Source: Chrysophaeum taylorii
Lineage: Eukaryota; Sar; Pelagophyceae; Pelagomonadales; Pelagomonadaceae
Length of the DNA: 64,000 nucleotides
Direction: 5' to 3'
NCBI GenBank assembly: GCA_029834535.1
Contig: JAQMWT010000130.1
Coordinates: forward strand, 79,070 to 143,069
Each line of letters starts with the position of its first letter. Within the stretch, counting starts at the first letter, position 1. Shown in pieces: positions 50,500 through 61,155 of this stretch. The notes beneath the pieces were generated by a model. It was not told where the DNA came from and did not search any database. It was given only the letters and a program-made list of their open reading frames with translations. A program made the translations under genes and the position numbers.

Positions 50500-51354
50500 C
50501 GGGTTGAGACCAAAATATGCGTATTTATTGCGCCAGGCGATGGCACCACCACGCGCTCGACGAGCGAGGCCGCCGACGTGACCAAGGATGCATGCCTCTG
50601 ACAGACAGCCTCCCCCCCCGATTCTTTTTTCGACCTGCCCCGAGCAGTTTATTATATCTACGCGAGCTTTGGCCGACCAAGAATATGAGACAGACAACGC
50701 ATGGATCTAAAGAGTGATGGTCGAAGTTCTGCTGTGCACAATGGTCGACACGTTTGTACGGAGAGTAATAAGTCTCACCCACACAGGTCAGACGGGATTT
50801 ATGTATTTCTCATCAAAGCCAAATAATTGGCCTCGTCTCCCGGGCAATGCGGGCAGCCTCCCGAACATAGATGAAATCGAATTTTCATTTTAGTGTTCCT
50901 GGTCATCCATCTCCAGGATAATGTTTGTTGACTATGGTTTGCAATCAAAAGGCTCGAAGGAGCCACGAGACGACGCAAAAAAAAGGTCGATGCCAGACCT
51001 CCCAAACGCTGAGGCCTCCTCCGCCGACAAACGACGTTCGTACTACAAAGTGTGCAACGGTTCGGAGACAGACGAGCTCGTAAATCAAGGGAAAAGGGAG
51101 TTTTTTGGGGATGTTCGACGAGAGAACCGTGTACTGTACCAAAATCACCCACCCGAGTGTTTGCACAGGAGGATGGCAGAGTCCCATAACTCAAGTTTTT
51201 TTCTCGCGCCCGAAAATGCCAAGCTTGCATGCGTGCAAGAAGGGTCATCCGCTCCACACCAGGCCAGGGTTTGGCGACCCCCCCATAAAATTTTTAAACC
51301 GCGGCGTTAAAAGAGGTCTGTGACGTCGTCATCATAAACAAGTAGGGTCATACG
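49883..51354. other. Spacer with simple repeats
   Basis: (GATC)n at 49919-49938 and (GTGC)n at 50464-50500. A 129-codon plus-strand frame (50921-51310) and a 152-codon minus-strand frame (50799-51257) overlap and show no domain. No gene called. The part next to 51355 would hold the sulfotransferase promoter. Confidence 0.4.
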
Positions 51355-52473
51355 ATGCTCTTTCAGATGATGATGATTGCAGCCGCAGACGATCCGTTTC
51401 GCGTCGCGAGGCGCGCTGCGAACATCGGAGGTCCCGCGCTCGTTGACCATCCGTGTCCTTCGGGGCCGGACCCCTGCGCGTGTCAGATTCGCTGCCGCGA
51501 AGAGAGTTGTGCTGCTGCTCGCAGGAAATGCGAATCTTTGGAGTGGTGTCGAGAAATTGACACAAACAATGCTGCGAAAAGGAAAATCGCTACCCTGAAG
51601 ACTTACGGCCCCCCCTGGGCCACGGTTCCGCTTTTTTCTGGAAATTTGTCGTTTATTATTGGCGAACAGAAGTGCGGCACGACTCTAGCTTTCGATTTAC
51701 TTCAAAAAAAAACTCCTCCTCCTCGAGTTCGTAAAGAAATTCACTTCTTCGACCACCACCACGTCATCACGGAATGTCGCGCGAGGACCTACGACGTCAT
51801 GACGATCGACGCGACGCCAGATTACCTTTCAGATCCCATCGCCGCGATCCACGTGGCTTCGGCTTTTCCGCTTTCGAAGATCGTCGCGCTCACGCGAGAC
51901 CCCGTCGATCGCGCGCACGCAGCGTGGGACCAAAACAGACGCGCGGGCGCCGAAACAAGAGAGTTTGAGAAGGCGGTGAAGGACGAGCTCCCGACGGCGA
52001 GGAAATGCGGCGCGTTGGCCGCGACGCTTCTAAATTCGTCGGACGCGATTCTCCAGTACACGGAGAATTGCGTTTTGTTTGCAAGAGGAAAGCCTCGGAA
52101 CTGTTGGGCGTCCTCGCGCCTCACCTCCCCCGCCTGCAAGCGATATCTCCAAAAAGGATTCTACGGCGACCATTTGGCGTTTTGGGCAGCTCTGTATCCG
52201 CCCTCGCAACTCGGACACTTAACGTCCGAGCGACTCTTCCGGGGTTTGGCAACCACCAACCTCGCGACCTTCCTCGGGACACCTCTTTCTTCATCATCAG
52301 GGAGACCGCAGTCTGCACCCTCTTCGTGCTGGCACGACTGCGGCGTCAAGAAGCGGCGGCCCGCGGACGACGTTTCCTCGTCGCTCCGGGCCGCGTTAAC
52401 ACAATCCCTCTATTCCCCCTCCGCCGCCCGCCTCGACGCCCTCCTCCGGCACAAACAGCTGACCGCTTTGTGA
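51355..52473 (+). CDS. Sulfotransferase-domain protein
   Basis: 372 aa. Sulfotransferases move sulfate from PAPS to a sugar or other acceptor, usually in the Golgi. The 5'-phosphosulfate-binding motif IIGEQKCGTT is at 101-110, KEIHFFD at 127-133, and the 3'-phosphate-binding region KIVALTRDPVDRAHAAWDQN at 175-194 (R and the S-like position replaced by A, as HAAW for HSAY). Before it, a Cys-rich segment (CPSGPDPCACQIRCREESCA, 34-53) resembles a small disulfide-bonded module. This order is like heparan-sulfate-type sulfotransferases. The N-terminus is short and only weakly hydrophobic (MLFQMMMIAAA). Convergent with the MYB gene 39 bp downstream. Confidence 0.85.
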   Translation: MLFQMMMIAAADDPFRVARRAANIGGPALVDHPCPSGPDPCACQIRCREESCAAARRKCESLEWCREIDTNNAAKRKIATLKTYGPPWATVPLFSGNLSFIIGEQKCGTTLAFDLLQKKTPPPRVRKEIHFFDHHHVITECRARTYDVMTIDATPDYLSDPIAAIHVASAFPLSKIVALTRDPVDRAHAAWDQNRRAGAETREFEKAVKDELPTARKCGALAATLLNSSDAILQYTENCVLFARGKPRNCWASSRLTSPACKRYLQKGFYGDHLAFWAALYPPSQLGHLTSERLFRGLATTNLATFLGTPLSSSSGRPQSAPSSCWHDCGVKKRRPADDVSSSLRAALTQSLYSPSAARLDALLRHKQLTAL

Positions 52474-52512
52474 AAAAATATAATAAAAGAGTATACACAA
52501 CACACCACAAAG

Positions 52513-52872
52513 CTAGCACTTCACGCGCTTGGAGAGCATCTCGAGGGCGATGAGCTCGTTATCCCCGAGTTCCCGGCGTTTGCGACGCTTCGTCGAACGG
52601 AGCTGGGAAAGGGTGTCGTCGATTATCGCCAAAGCTTCGTCCGTTGTCGGCCTCGGCTTGGGCCTTGCGATCGTCCGGTGAACGTGATCTTCTACGGATT
52701 GAACTTTCTTAAAGTACTTCTGGGCGTGCGAACGGATCTGCGCGGCTGTCCTGCTCGTGATGCGCTGCGACACCTTCTTCCATTCGCGACCATAAATCGC
52801 CAGACACTTTAAAAATTCCTCGTGCTCCGCACGACTCCATCGCCCGCTAGTGCGCTCCTCATCCATCATCAA
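52513..52872 (-). CDS. SHAQKYF-class single-repeat MYB factor
   Basis: 119 aa DNA-binding protein. The MYB repeat covers about 10-57: GRWSRAEHEEFLKCLAIYGR, then EWKKVSQRI, with SHAQKYF at 48-54. W12 and W31 are two of the usual core aromatic residues. The tail (KRRKRREL) is a likely nuclear signal. This class regulates circadian and stress genes in plants and occurs widely in stramenopiles and oomycetes. The small size is common in algal members. Start at the first of three Met codons. Confidence 0.92.
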   Translation of the reverse strand: MMMDEERTSGRWSRAEHEEFLKCLAIYGREWKKVSQRITSRTAAQIRSHAQKYFKKVQSVEDHVHRTIARPKPRPTTDEALAIIDDTLSQLRSTKRRKRRELGDNELIALEMLSKRVKC

Positions 52873-53040
52873 AGAAAGAACACGTTTGTTCTTGACCGTT
52901 CGACCGTTCCTTGAACCCTAACGGAACTATTCACGCCTCTTACTTTTCAAACCCTATATAATAACGGACGGAAGTGTGTGTGTGTTTTTTTTTAAAAACA
53001 CACACACACAGTTTTTTTTTGTTGCTGGGTCGTCGGTCCC
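52873..53040. promoter_or_regulatory. Upstream region of the MYB gene with inverted GT/CA repeats
   Basis: (GT)n at 52974-52984 and (AC)n at 52997-53010 are separated by T8 and A5 tracts, so they can pair as a hairpin. CCTATATAATAA at 52953-52964 is a TATA-like element for the minus or plus strand. Position suggests a promoter region; no proof. Confidence 0.4.
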
Positions 53041-55116
53041 AATAATATGTTGGGAAGAACGTCGTCGTCGTCCTGCGTCAATCAATCAATGTTGCGATTA
53101 ACCCGCGCCGTCCTCCATTCTCAAGGCAGCCCGTTGAAGAAGAAGAAGATTGCCGCCAGCCGTCAAATAAATCATCAGGCTGCAGGAGTTCACAAAGCGT
53201 CCCTCCTCGTCGCGAGCCGCTGTGGCACAGGAATCTTGAGCGCGCACAACTCGGTCAAAACGTTTTCGGTCGCGCGGATGCGAAGGACTGGGGCCTCGCG
53301 TTGAGTGCGACTGGGACACGCGCTGTCGCCGCCGCGCGTAGTCCTGTCTCCAAAAAAAAAAGTTGATTCGCACCGCATATTTCGAGGACGCCGAGGTCGT
53401 GGGAGGAGGCGAGGAACGGTGAGCTTGTCGTCGACCGACGACCTCGTTCGCCGCGAGCAAAAACGTTCCTCCTCAACTCGGAGCTGCCTCCTGGCCTGGA
53501 CGCGGCCTTCGACAGCAGCGGCGGCGCGCTCGATTCCCGCGTGCTTCGCTTTTTTTTTGTTATTGATCAGTTGGTTCCTCTTTCGGGGCGCGAGATCAGG
53601 ACCCGACGCGCGGCCTCCCCCATGAACTTCCGTGAGACTAATGAGCCAACTCTCGGCATCTCGAGAGAGACGGTTGGTTTAGCTCGCGCTCCCGCATCGC
53701 CCTTCTCGCGCCGCCGCCGCCGCCTCGGTTGTCTTGAACTGCTGGATTTCTCTTAGCACGACCGAAGTTGGTGCGATGACGAGAATTGTCAGAGCCCCCG
53801 ACGCTGACGGTCCGGGGGTGATCTTATTGTCGCGAAAATTAGTCTCGAAAGGCGTGGATGCTATCGACGTGTTCCCAACAACTCCTCGTTGGAATAATAA
53901 TGATTTTTTCAGTCCTGGACATCGCCAGGATACGAATCTTCTTTAATTGAGAGCGTCCGACAGACAGGATTGCTCGAGATTGATTGCTGTTTCTAAATTA
54001 ATCTTCGACAAGCCGTCGAGCAGCAGCAGGCGTGAAACCGGAAGTCGCAGATCTGGCGTTCGAGATCCAGGGCCGTTTATTCGCATATCCGAACGCTTCG
54101 CGCAGCATGCACGCTCAACCAAATCGTCGTCGCGTACCGGCATGCTTCTCTCCGGCGCCGATTACATCTGATCGGATGGATGGGTGGGTGCGAAACCGGC
54201 ACGTTTTTTTGACAGCCTACGCGCGGTGATCTGCCGCCGCTCGAGCACCTTTTGGACGGCCTTGGCGTCTATGATGGATGGCCAGGTGGAGCCTTTCTTT
54301 CCGAGACGCGCATCGCCGCGAGATCGTCCTGCTCGTTTCTTCTTCTCCTCCGTCGCGTCGCTGTCGTTGACACCGTTTTGGAGCTTCACCGCGCCGGATG
54401 ACGGCCTATGAGATGCTGATGACCTCATTTAAGGTGATGAAGAGATGCGGCAAATTCCTTCTCCTCGAGCGATTTCCTACTATTTTTCACAAAAAGTTTG
54501 AAAGCAATCGCGTTGCGACTAACAGCAGCGCGGCGGTCATCGAATCGGTCAAAGGGCTTCGATCAACACTCCGAATTCGCCTTCCTTCGCCGCCTCTATC
54601 GCGCTTTGCAGGAGCCAAGGCCTCCTCGGCTGCTCTGCGTCTCCTTGATGATGATCTTGTCCTTCTTCGCTGCTTTCGAGAAGCAAACGGCAAAGTCTGG
54701 CTGGGCACATCGGTCGAAGCTACGCGTGTCTTGCAGGACGGTTTTTCTCGTTCTCTGCGCTGTCTTGATGGCTCGTCTTATCGACAGCGCAGCCCGTGAC
54801 GCATCTTCTGAACCAATCCCAAAAAACCGTCGCTTCGAAGAGAGCAAACACAAAAGTGGATGGAGGATGTGACGAGCAGCTCTCGTTTTCGTCGTCGTCG
54901 TCGTTCGAGCTCTTGGCAACGCAGCAACAACAACACACCGGCCGGGGGATCCGCCGCGTCGGCGTCGGCAGGCTGATCTCCCCGCATCGACCGCAGACCG
55001 AACACCGGCTCTTGGTGGGGTGCAAACCACGTTTGCACCAAGACGACTGACTGACTTTTGGAAGTCTCGTTTGTTGTCGATACGGCAAGTCTTATAATAA
55101 TAATAATAATAATAAG
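53041..55116. other. Region of uncertain coding content
   Basis: The minus strand has several protein-like pieces: WCKRGLHPTKSRCSVCGRCG (about 55035-54980), which has clustered Cys like a zinc-binding motif; FSKAAKKDKIIIKE (54690-54650); and GKKGSTWPSIIDAKAVQKVL with ERRQITARRLSKKRAGFAP (54300-54190). They could be exons of one gene, but I cannot place splice sites with confidence. (TAA)n at 55095-55110. No gene is called. Confidence 0.3.
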
Positions 55117-56220
55117 CTACGAGTAGTAGTAGATGTCTCTCAAGGTGAGGATGACCGAGAGGAAGGAGAGGGATAGCCCCAGGAAGAGGGCGATACACTG
55201 GGAAAGGTGGGTCATTAAAGAAGAAGAAGAAGAAGACGAATCATGGCGGCGGCCCCGCCAGTGCGCGAGGACCGGGATGACGTAGCAGGTGGCGCAGACA
55301 CCCGTCGCGCCGGTTAGAGAAAAGAGGACGAGGGAGGCCTCGTAGGTGCTCGAGACCGCAGCAATCACGAGGATCGCGGTCGTCGTTACGTCACCGCCAC
55401 CCAGGCCGCGGACAGCGTCCCGGAGTGGCTTCAACATGGTGGTGAGCGAGAGGGCGAGATAGAGAGCCGTTGCGGCGGCGACTTTTGCCCCAAAAACGGT
55501 CGCGAGGTCCGCGGGGGGATCGCCGAGCCACAACGTCCCCCCGACCCCCAACGCGACGTACGCTACAAAAGTGCAGGCAAAGGTCCAGCGCGTCGCTGCG
55601 AGAACCGCCGGTTTACCGAGGGGACCTACGAGGCTGAGGGCGACGGGGGCGAGATAAAACGAATACCCTAAAGTCGCGAACGACCGAGGAGCTTCGATCA
55701 ACGCGAACTTCGTGCTCGCGCAACACTGCGTGGCGCAGGCGACCAGGACGGCTACCACCAAAAACAAGAGGAACAAAACGCCAATTCCGCTGGTCCATTG
55801 CATGAACTTGTACTCGCGCGTCCCCACCAAACCCACAAAAGCGATACCGACCCACGGGGCCAACGGTCGCCAACGTGCATCAACGCGCCCGCAAGACTCG
55901 GCGAGGGCCGCGAGGCACGCCGCAAAGGTCCCCGCGAGGAGTAGGGTCGAGGCAGCTTCGCATGCGACGGCCGAGAGCCCCGCGAGGCGCGCCACTTCCG
56001 TATACGTTTCGCCTTGGCAATCCACGAGCCACAACGTCGTCGCGGCGTTCAACCAGCACACCACTACGCACACGCTCACGCCCGCGACGACTCCGACCCC
56101 CGAAAACGCCCGCGCAACCGGCAGAGCGCCGCTGCCGCTGATGGCGAGCTGCAGCGTGGCGAACGATTCGATGAAAGGATCGTCATAAAACGATGCCATT
56201 TCCGGAACAACAACGAACAC
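55117..56220 (-). CDS. Amino acid permease, AAAP family
   Basis: 367 aa, about ten to eleven hydrophobic segments. The family takes up amino acids by proton or sodium coupling. Early sequence SFATLQLAISGSGALPVARAF fits the first helix with its unwound small-residue stretch, and SFATLGYSFYLAPVALSLVG is like the F-A-F-x-x-H/Y region of helix 6 that binds substrate in AAAP members. A long Ser run (SSSSSSS, about 330-336) separates the last helix. It is shorter than the usual 400-500 aa. Its ATG lies 101 bp from that of the LRR gene, in divergent orientation. Confidence 0.78.
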   Translation of the reverse strand: MFVVVPEMASFYDDPFIESFATLQLAISGSGALPVARAFSGVGVVAGVSVCVVVCWLNAATTLWLVDCQGETYTEVARLAGLSAVACEAASTLLLAGTFAACLAALAESCGRVDARWRPLAPWVGIAFVGLVGTREYKFMQWTSGIGVLFLLFLVVAVLVACATQCCASTKFALIEAPRSFATLGYSFYLAPVALSLVGPLGKPAVLAATRWTFACTFVAYVALGVGGTLWLGDPPADLATVFGAKVAAATALYLALSLTTMLKPLRDAVRGLGGGDVTTTAILVIAAVSSTYEASLVLFSLTGATGVCATCYVIPVLAHWRGRRHDSSSSSSSLMTHLSQCIALFLGLSLSFLSVILTLRDIYYYS

Positions 56221-56321
56221 ACCAGGTCGGAAATAGTACTATTATTTTCAAAAAAGTTTGGGGGGAGTGTTGGGGGAATGACGTCATCGATCCTCAGATC
56301 TCTGGATACAACAAATCCCAT
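56221..56321. promoter_or_regulatory. Short divergent intergenic region
   Basis: 101 bases separate the permease and LRR start codons, so one region should serve both genes. It contains an A6 run and a G-rich stretch (GTTTGGGGGGAGTGTTGGGG). No TATA element near a consensus distance is obvious except GGAAATAGTACTATTATTTT on the permease side. Confidence 0.4.
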
Positions 56322-56918
56322 ATGGACGACGACGACGACGAGGACGTTGTCGAGGTCGACGAGGCCGTCGTGTGGCGCGACGGTCGCGTCGCCAAAATCG
56401 ATCTTCACGGCAAGAACTTGAGGGGGCGGCTGCCAGGGCTCGAGCACTTGAGCGGCTGCCGCGCGGCCATTATGTTCGGGAACAGCCTCAAGGGCCAGAT
56501 CGAGACAAAACGGCTTCCGACGTCTTTGACACACCTCGACTTGTCGCACAACAATCTATCCGGGCCGCTGCCGGCGTCGATCGGCGCGCTTCGCAAATTG
56601 CGGGGACTTTTCCTCGAGCGAAACGATCTTTCTGGGTGTCTCCCCGATTCTCTCGGGGACCTCCGTTTTCTCGAGATACTAAAGCTCAACCACAACGACT
56701 TCGAGGGCCGCCTGCCTTCCCTTGGCGGCTGCCGCAATCTCACCACGCTCTGGCTCCATCAGAACCCGAAACTCGCCGGCGATCTTCCTGTCGCCCTGGC
56801 CGCTCTCGCTACGGTCTATTTGACGCATACCAAAGTTAAGACGACGCCTGCCACACTGCAGCACTTCATCTCGAAGGGCTGCAATCTCCAACTTGGCGGT
56901 GGTCTCGAGGAGGACTAG
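56322..56918 (+). CDS. Leucine-rich-repeat protein
   Basis: 198 aa from the ATG at 56322 (MDDDDDEDVVEVDEA). An earlier ATG at 56193 would overlap the divergent permease gene, so I prefer 56322. LRRs are of plant type: LDLSHNNLSGPLPASIGALR, LFLERNDLSGCLPDSLGDLR, LKLNHNDFEGRLPSLGGCRN and LWLHQNPKLAGDLPVALAAL, about five units in all after an N-terminal cap (VVWRDGRVAKIDLHGKNLRG). No signal peptide, so it is cytosolic or nuclear. LRRs bind proteins; partner unknown. Confidence 0.85.
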   Translation: MDDDDDEDVVEVDEAVVWRDGRVAKIDLHGKNLRGRLPGLEHLSGCRAAIMFGNSLKGQIETKRLPTSLTHLDLSHNNLSGPLPASIGALRKLRGLFLERNDLSGCLPDSLGDLRFLEILKLNHNDFEGRLPSLGGCRNLTTLWLHQNPKLAGDLPVALAALATVYLTHTKVKTTPATLQHFISKGCNLQLGGGLEED

Positions 56919-58004
56919 AAATAGAGGCGTCCCTTTGCCTGATTTTTTTTTTTCGTCGTCGCGAAGGAGCGTCCCGTAGAGTTTCGAACCTCGGAGGGAG
57001 GACCCGGCAACGTCCGGGGCGGCGATTGATTTTGTGGCTTCGTAATAAAGTCGTGATATATGTTTCCGACGAGGGCCATAAGCTCGCTCGCTTTGTTGCG
57101 GGATATAGAGCGATGCGCGTGGTGATCGCCACCTTGGTGGTGGTTTTCGCACGCGAGTAGCGCATGCGAGGCGAGCGACAGGCAGCGGGTTAACAGCACA
57201 GCAGTGGACTCGAAGATGATGAGGACGAGTTGATTGGCAGTCATCTGCGCCTCGGTGCGGACGTCGCGGCGACGGTAGTACTCCTCGGACTTGCCCCCAC
57301 CCGTACTATACACCGTCACTGGAGGAGGTTCTTTCTTTTAAATCCTTCAAGTCGTTGCAGTTCTTTCCAGGATCCGTCGTGATTCTGTGCTTGGTGCGGT
57401 CGAGCGAACTGCAAGCTACTAGAGGTGCGGCGGCGAGGCGCCCGGCGGGAGCTCCGAGGAGTGAAGCGAAGCCGCCGCTGCCGCGCGCGCCTTCTTCGCT
57501 GGCGAACCGCTTCGGCCTCTTTCGTCGTATTCTTCTTGCGATCGGCAGCGTCGGCCTTGAGCTCACGCGTGAGGCGATGCTCGTCGACGAGCAGGACGCC
57601 GCGTCGCAGATAACACCCACGATCTCGGTCCTTCCTCTTTCCAGCTCTCGCTCGAGGTAGTCAAAGCACAAAGCGAAGTACTTCCCCGCGTGCTTGCTTG
57701 TGCGACTTGGAGTATTATCGCCCTGCCTTGAGTGGGTCAAAAGACTCATTCTCCCGTGCCTTTGGAGGCCAGCAGAGAGCACGGTTTGTCGTCTGGTGAT
57801 GTACTCCGTCTCTTCACCTCCGACTGCCTGTGATGACGAAAGCCACCAGAACGCGTGGATGCATCGACACTGCGCTCGGACTCGGCGCGTCAGGCGTCGG
57901 ACACACGCCGCAACTCTTCTCCATTTTTGTGATGAAAGAAACGAGGTAAAATCGGTCCGTTGCGTGTTAGAATGCGCGCCCAAGACGGACGAAAAAGCTT
58001 CCAA
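56915..58004 (-). CDS. Hypothetical protein, possibly spliced
   Basis: Two minus-strand frames nearly join: 58004-57306 (232 codons, with HAGKYFALCFDYLERELERG) and 57319-56915, which has no ATG at its start and contains EEYYRRRDVRTEAQMTANQL, VLIIFESTAVLLTRCLSLAS and ELMALVGNIYHDFITK. The second part is helical and protein-like. A third frame (GVLLVDEHRLTRELKADAAD) competes between 57620 and 57340, so exon borders are uncertain. Ends convergent with, and overlapping by 4 bases, the LRR gene. No family recognised. Confidence 0.35.
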
Positions 58005-58640
58005 AGATCGTCGTCACCTGTTCTGACGGCCCCCGAAAGTCGAGACTGGTAAGGCCTATCGATCGGCACCTAGAGTCTGACCCGCGATTCTCGACCCCGA
58101 ATTTCGGAGTCCCAAGACATCTGATGTCCCCACTGCCTTAAAAAATAACGGGGGCATTTATATTTATTTATTTATTTATTATCCAGGTCTCCAGGTGCCG
58201 ATCGACGCACTTTGAGGCGTACTCGACACTGGCCAAGCGGCGTTGGTGGGGCGGTCGATCTGCAGTCGGGTTTATGCTCAAACCCCCTCGTAGGGTTGTT
58301 ATGTTCAGGGGGACAAACAATGCTAGGAATATCACTGAAAGTGGTACACCGAAGTCAGACGGGGGGGCATTATTAGAGAGCGCCCCGTAGAAGCAAAGCG
58401 CAATCACAGCCTGCTATCGCGCCGCATGCTCAGTAGTCGCCTCTCGAACAGCGTCAACCACGTACTTCTCTCTCTCTCTATGAGCTGTGGCGCCACATGA
58501 CCCATAGGTGCAAAAGAATGACCCGACCCGACCCGACCTGAGGTATGATGTCACTAAGAAGATCGGGAAAGGTGTTCCGGGGTATCAAGCCTCGAGAGAG
58601 GGGGGGTAAGCCTTTGCGGTCAGGAGTTGCCGCCACCACA
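58005..58640 (-). repeat. Probable 3' LTR region of gypsy element 2
   Basis: On the minus strand CACCAGGGGAGTCC is followed by TGTGGTGGCGGCAACTCC at 58640, matching in layout the polypurine tract and LTR start of element 1 (GGGGGCTCCTCTCC then TGTGGCAGTAACGCCC). The other LTR edge cannot be set because the 5' LTR lies outside the window. (TTTA)n at 58160-58180. The integrase frame reads into this region before stopping at 58478. Confidence 0.5.
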
Positions 58641-60605
58641 GGACTCCCCTGGTGAGAATACGAGCTGCCCTCAGCGAGTCCTCCGGCGAGAATAGTACGA
58701 GCCTTGGCAGAATGAGCGTCTCGGGAAATACGAATCTTCTTGTAGACACGTTCAACGACAGGTTCTTCGGGAACGCGTCCACTACGCAAAGTGAACTTGG
58801 GAATCAACACATCGGTCTCATGCGGAGCGAAGTCGGTGACACAAGGAGTGGTACTGTTGTTGACCTTGGACTTGTCGGTGAAACTGCGACCGTCCACGTC
58901 CTTGTACTCCGGCTTGAGCTTGCGAGTAGAGAGATGTGAAGTAGGCTTGTAATAAGAAACCTTGTCATGGGGACCACCGAGATCGGCATCAAAATGCAGA
59001 GCGACTCGATCATTCACAAAATCGTGATAGGGCTCATAAACTTCAGCGACATAAATCTTCTTTCGCCAATCGGACCGTTTATTATCCGGAATCCGAAAGA
59101 TAACGAACTTACCATGCTTGTAATCATCCCGAAAGGTCTCCTTGGGCTTGGGCACAGCTCGATCGACCACTGGAGAAACCATCACAGGGGTAATCTGACT
59201 AACATGAACACAACGGCGTTCGGGAGGAGAATCAAGAGACTCAATCCTGTAAGTGACCGGGGACAAGCGTTCCAAAATAACGAATGGACCGCGCCATTCC
59301 GGTCGAAGCTTGTTCTGAAGAAAAGGGATGTAGAGCAGCACAAGTGAACCTTCTTCATACTCCACATCAACATGGTCCGCGTTATAGGCGAGACGCTGTT
59401 TACGAAGAGCCTTCTCGCGAGCTTCGTTCACCGTGGCGGTATAGAACTTCAGCCTCTCGCGAGTCTCTGCCACAACATCGGAGCGAGTTTTCGGCAGGCG
59501 GCGGACATCAAGATCCATGATCGTGTAATCGGCTGGCAATAAAGGCTGCCGGTTAAGACGAAGCATGAAAGGAGAGATCTGAGTCCCCGGAATAAATTTA
59601 CGATTGTAACAGAAAGCAATGTACTCCGCGAATTCGGGCCATTCCGTGATCTTGCGGTTTTGAAGGCACGCACGGAGGAAAGCCTTGATAAAGCGGTTGA
59701 CCCTTTCCGCAGGATTAGCCTGAGCATGATACGGAATCGTGGTACTATACCGAACATTGAAAAGATGATAAAACTCTTCCATCAACTTGTTGACGAAATC
59801 TTTCCCAGTGTCGGTACGAATCCTCTGAGGTAGATAACCTTTGAGTAATATATTCGCGACAAAAGACTCGAGGATTGACTCAGCAGTATTATGGTGTAGT
59901 ACGTCAAGAATCAAGAAACGAGAAAATGGATCAAAAAAGACGATGAGATATGTCTCGGGACCAGCACTAGGCAAAGGTCCAAACAAATCCATACAAAGGA
60001 CGACACAATCACCATCATACACCGGTTGCTGAAGCAGACCTGCTCTCTTTGGTTCAGGCGTACGCACAGGGGTACATATAGCCCCGGGCACTCGCGCTCA
60101 CCAGGACCGGCATTCCTACCCTCACCTTTTGGTTATGGGCCATCAAAGCGCTCGAGGTGGCTCGCACGTTCGAATCAGCCCCACCGCTGCGCCGCAAGAA
60201 GTGTGTGAGTGCCTTCGCAGCAGTTGCCGTCGCCAACTGCTGGAGCCCCATCGTCTAGAACACACACTAGACCCCCCTCATCCGGGCGCTTTCACTTACC
60301 AGGACCGGATGTTCATCTCCGACGCAGATGTTCATCTTAAGCAGATGGCGTCGTCGTCTGCTGGGTCCCCAGTGTGTGCGAGTGCCCGGGGCTATATGTA
60401 CCCCTGTGGTGCGAGCTTTCTTGCACACTATGCAACCAGATATGTAAGCACCCACCTCATTAGACATATGGGGCCACCAAAAACGTTCAAGTATCGACTG
60501 CACTGTACTTTGACGACCCATATGACCACCATTGAGAGGTATGTCATGGGACAATCGGATGATGCGCGTCCGTAAAGTTCGGGGTGCGACTATCATCGGG
60601 TGCAA
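58478..60605 (-). pseudogene. Gypsy 2 integrase, split by an insertion
   Basis: The HHCC part (60605-60420) reads HDIPLNGGHMGRQSTVQSIL and ISGCIVCKKARTTG. After the insertion the catalytic core has CMDLFGPLPSAG (first Asp), RIRTDTGKDFVNKLM (second Asp) and YHAQANPAERVNRFI (Glu), so the DDE triad is complete. Then NKLRPEWRGPFVILERLSPV (GPY/F module) and a C-terminal extension with HGKFVIFRIPDN, KKIYVAEVYEPYHDFVNDRV and ALHFDADLGGP. The core frame is open for 537 codons. Function: cDNA insertion into chromosomes. Confidence 0.85.
60065..60408. mobile_element. MITE-like insertion in gypsy 2 integrase
   Basis: 344 bp with perfect 31-bp terminal inverted repeats, starting CACAGGGGTACATATAGCCC at both ends. 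Inside, ACCAGGACCGG occurs twice as a direct repeat (60100 and 60300 regions). It splits the integrase between CKKARTT and VRTPEPKRAG. No clear target duplication; at best an imperfect 6-bp one. No coding frame of its own, so non-autonomous. Superfamily not set. Confidence 0.75.
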
Positions 60606-61152
60606 GTCGGGTGCGGCAACGGTAGAGAACTCCTTTCACCACTTGATAGCGATAGTTGGCTCCGTACCGACGAAGAGAATAGCCCTGAGCCATGCGATAA
60701 CGAATGTCCTCGCAAGTAGCATCAGTGATCTGCTCTTTGGCTATCTCTTCCAAAGTCAAATTATCCGGAATCTTGTCGATGTACTCTTGGTAATCATCGG
60801 CATCGCGTAAAATACTAGGCTGGGTCTGCAGTCGTTGCTTCTGACGTTGTTTCGTAGCATGAGACGTGACCAATTGCATCGGATCATCTAGGTCTTCTTC
60901 CTCTTCCTCCACAGGCAACTCAGTCGTAACAAACGACAGAATGACATGGCACCCAGGTAAAGGTACTCCTTCATCATCAACAGAACGAGGGAGTTCTTGG
61001 GACACCAGATACGCGTGGTTCAAGAGTTCACCAAACTCGTCCGTCTCGATGACATGATCTATAGGATTGCGAGAGAGACAGTCGGGGATGCTCATTTCCG
61101 GCGACTTCCCTGGCTTGTAACCCAATTCAGGATCAAAATTGGCGAGCCGCAT
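60606..61152 (-). pseudogene. Gypsy 2 RNase H-integrase linker
   Basis: Open frame beginning LANFDPELGYKPGKSPEMSI and PDCLSRNPIDHVIE, the same segment as in element 1, then an acidic spacer (EEEEEDLDDP), and EQITDATCEDIRYRMAQGYS leading into the HHCC domain. A stop at 61153-61155 (TGA) separates it from the RNase H frame: a single nonsense change at the position where element 1 reads ARWAMRLAAFD. Confidence 0.7.
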
Positions 61153-61155
61153 CGC

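Noticed and set aside
58168-58407. 79-codon hydrophobic minus-strand frame
   Set aside because: Lies in the presumed LTR or 3' untranslated part of gypsy element 2, with no similarity to a known protein.
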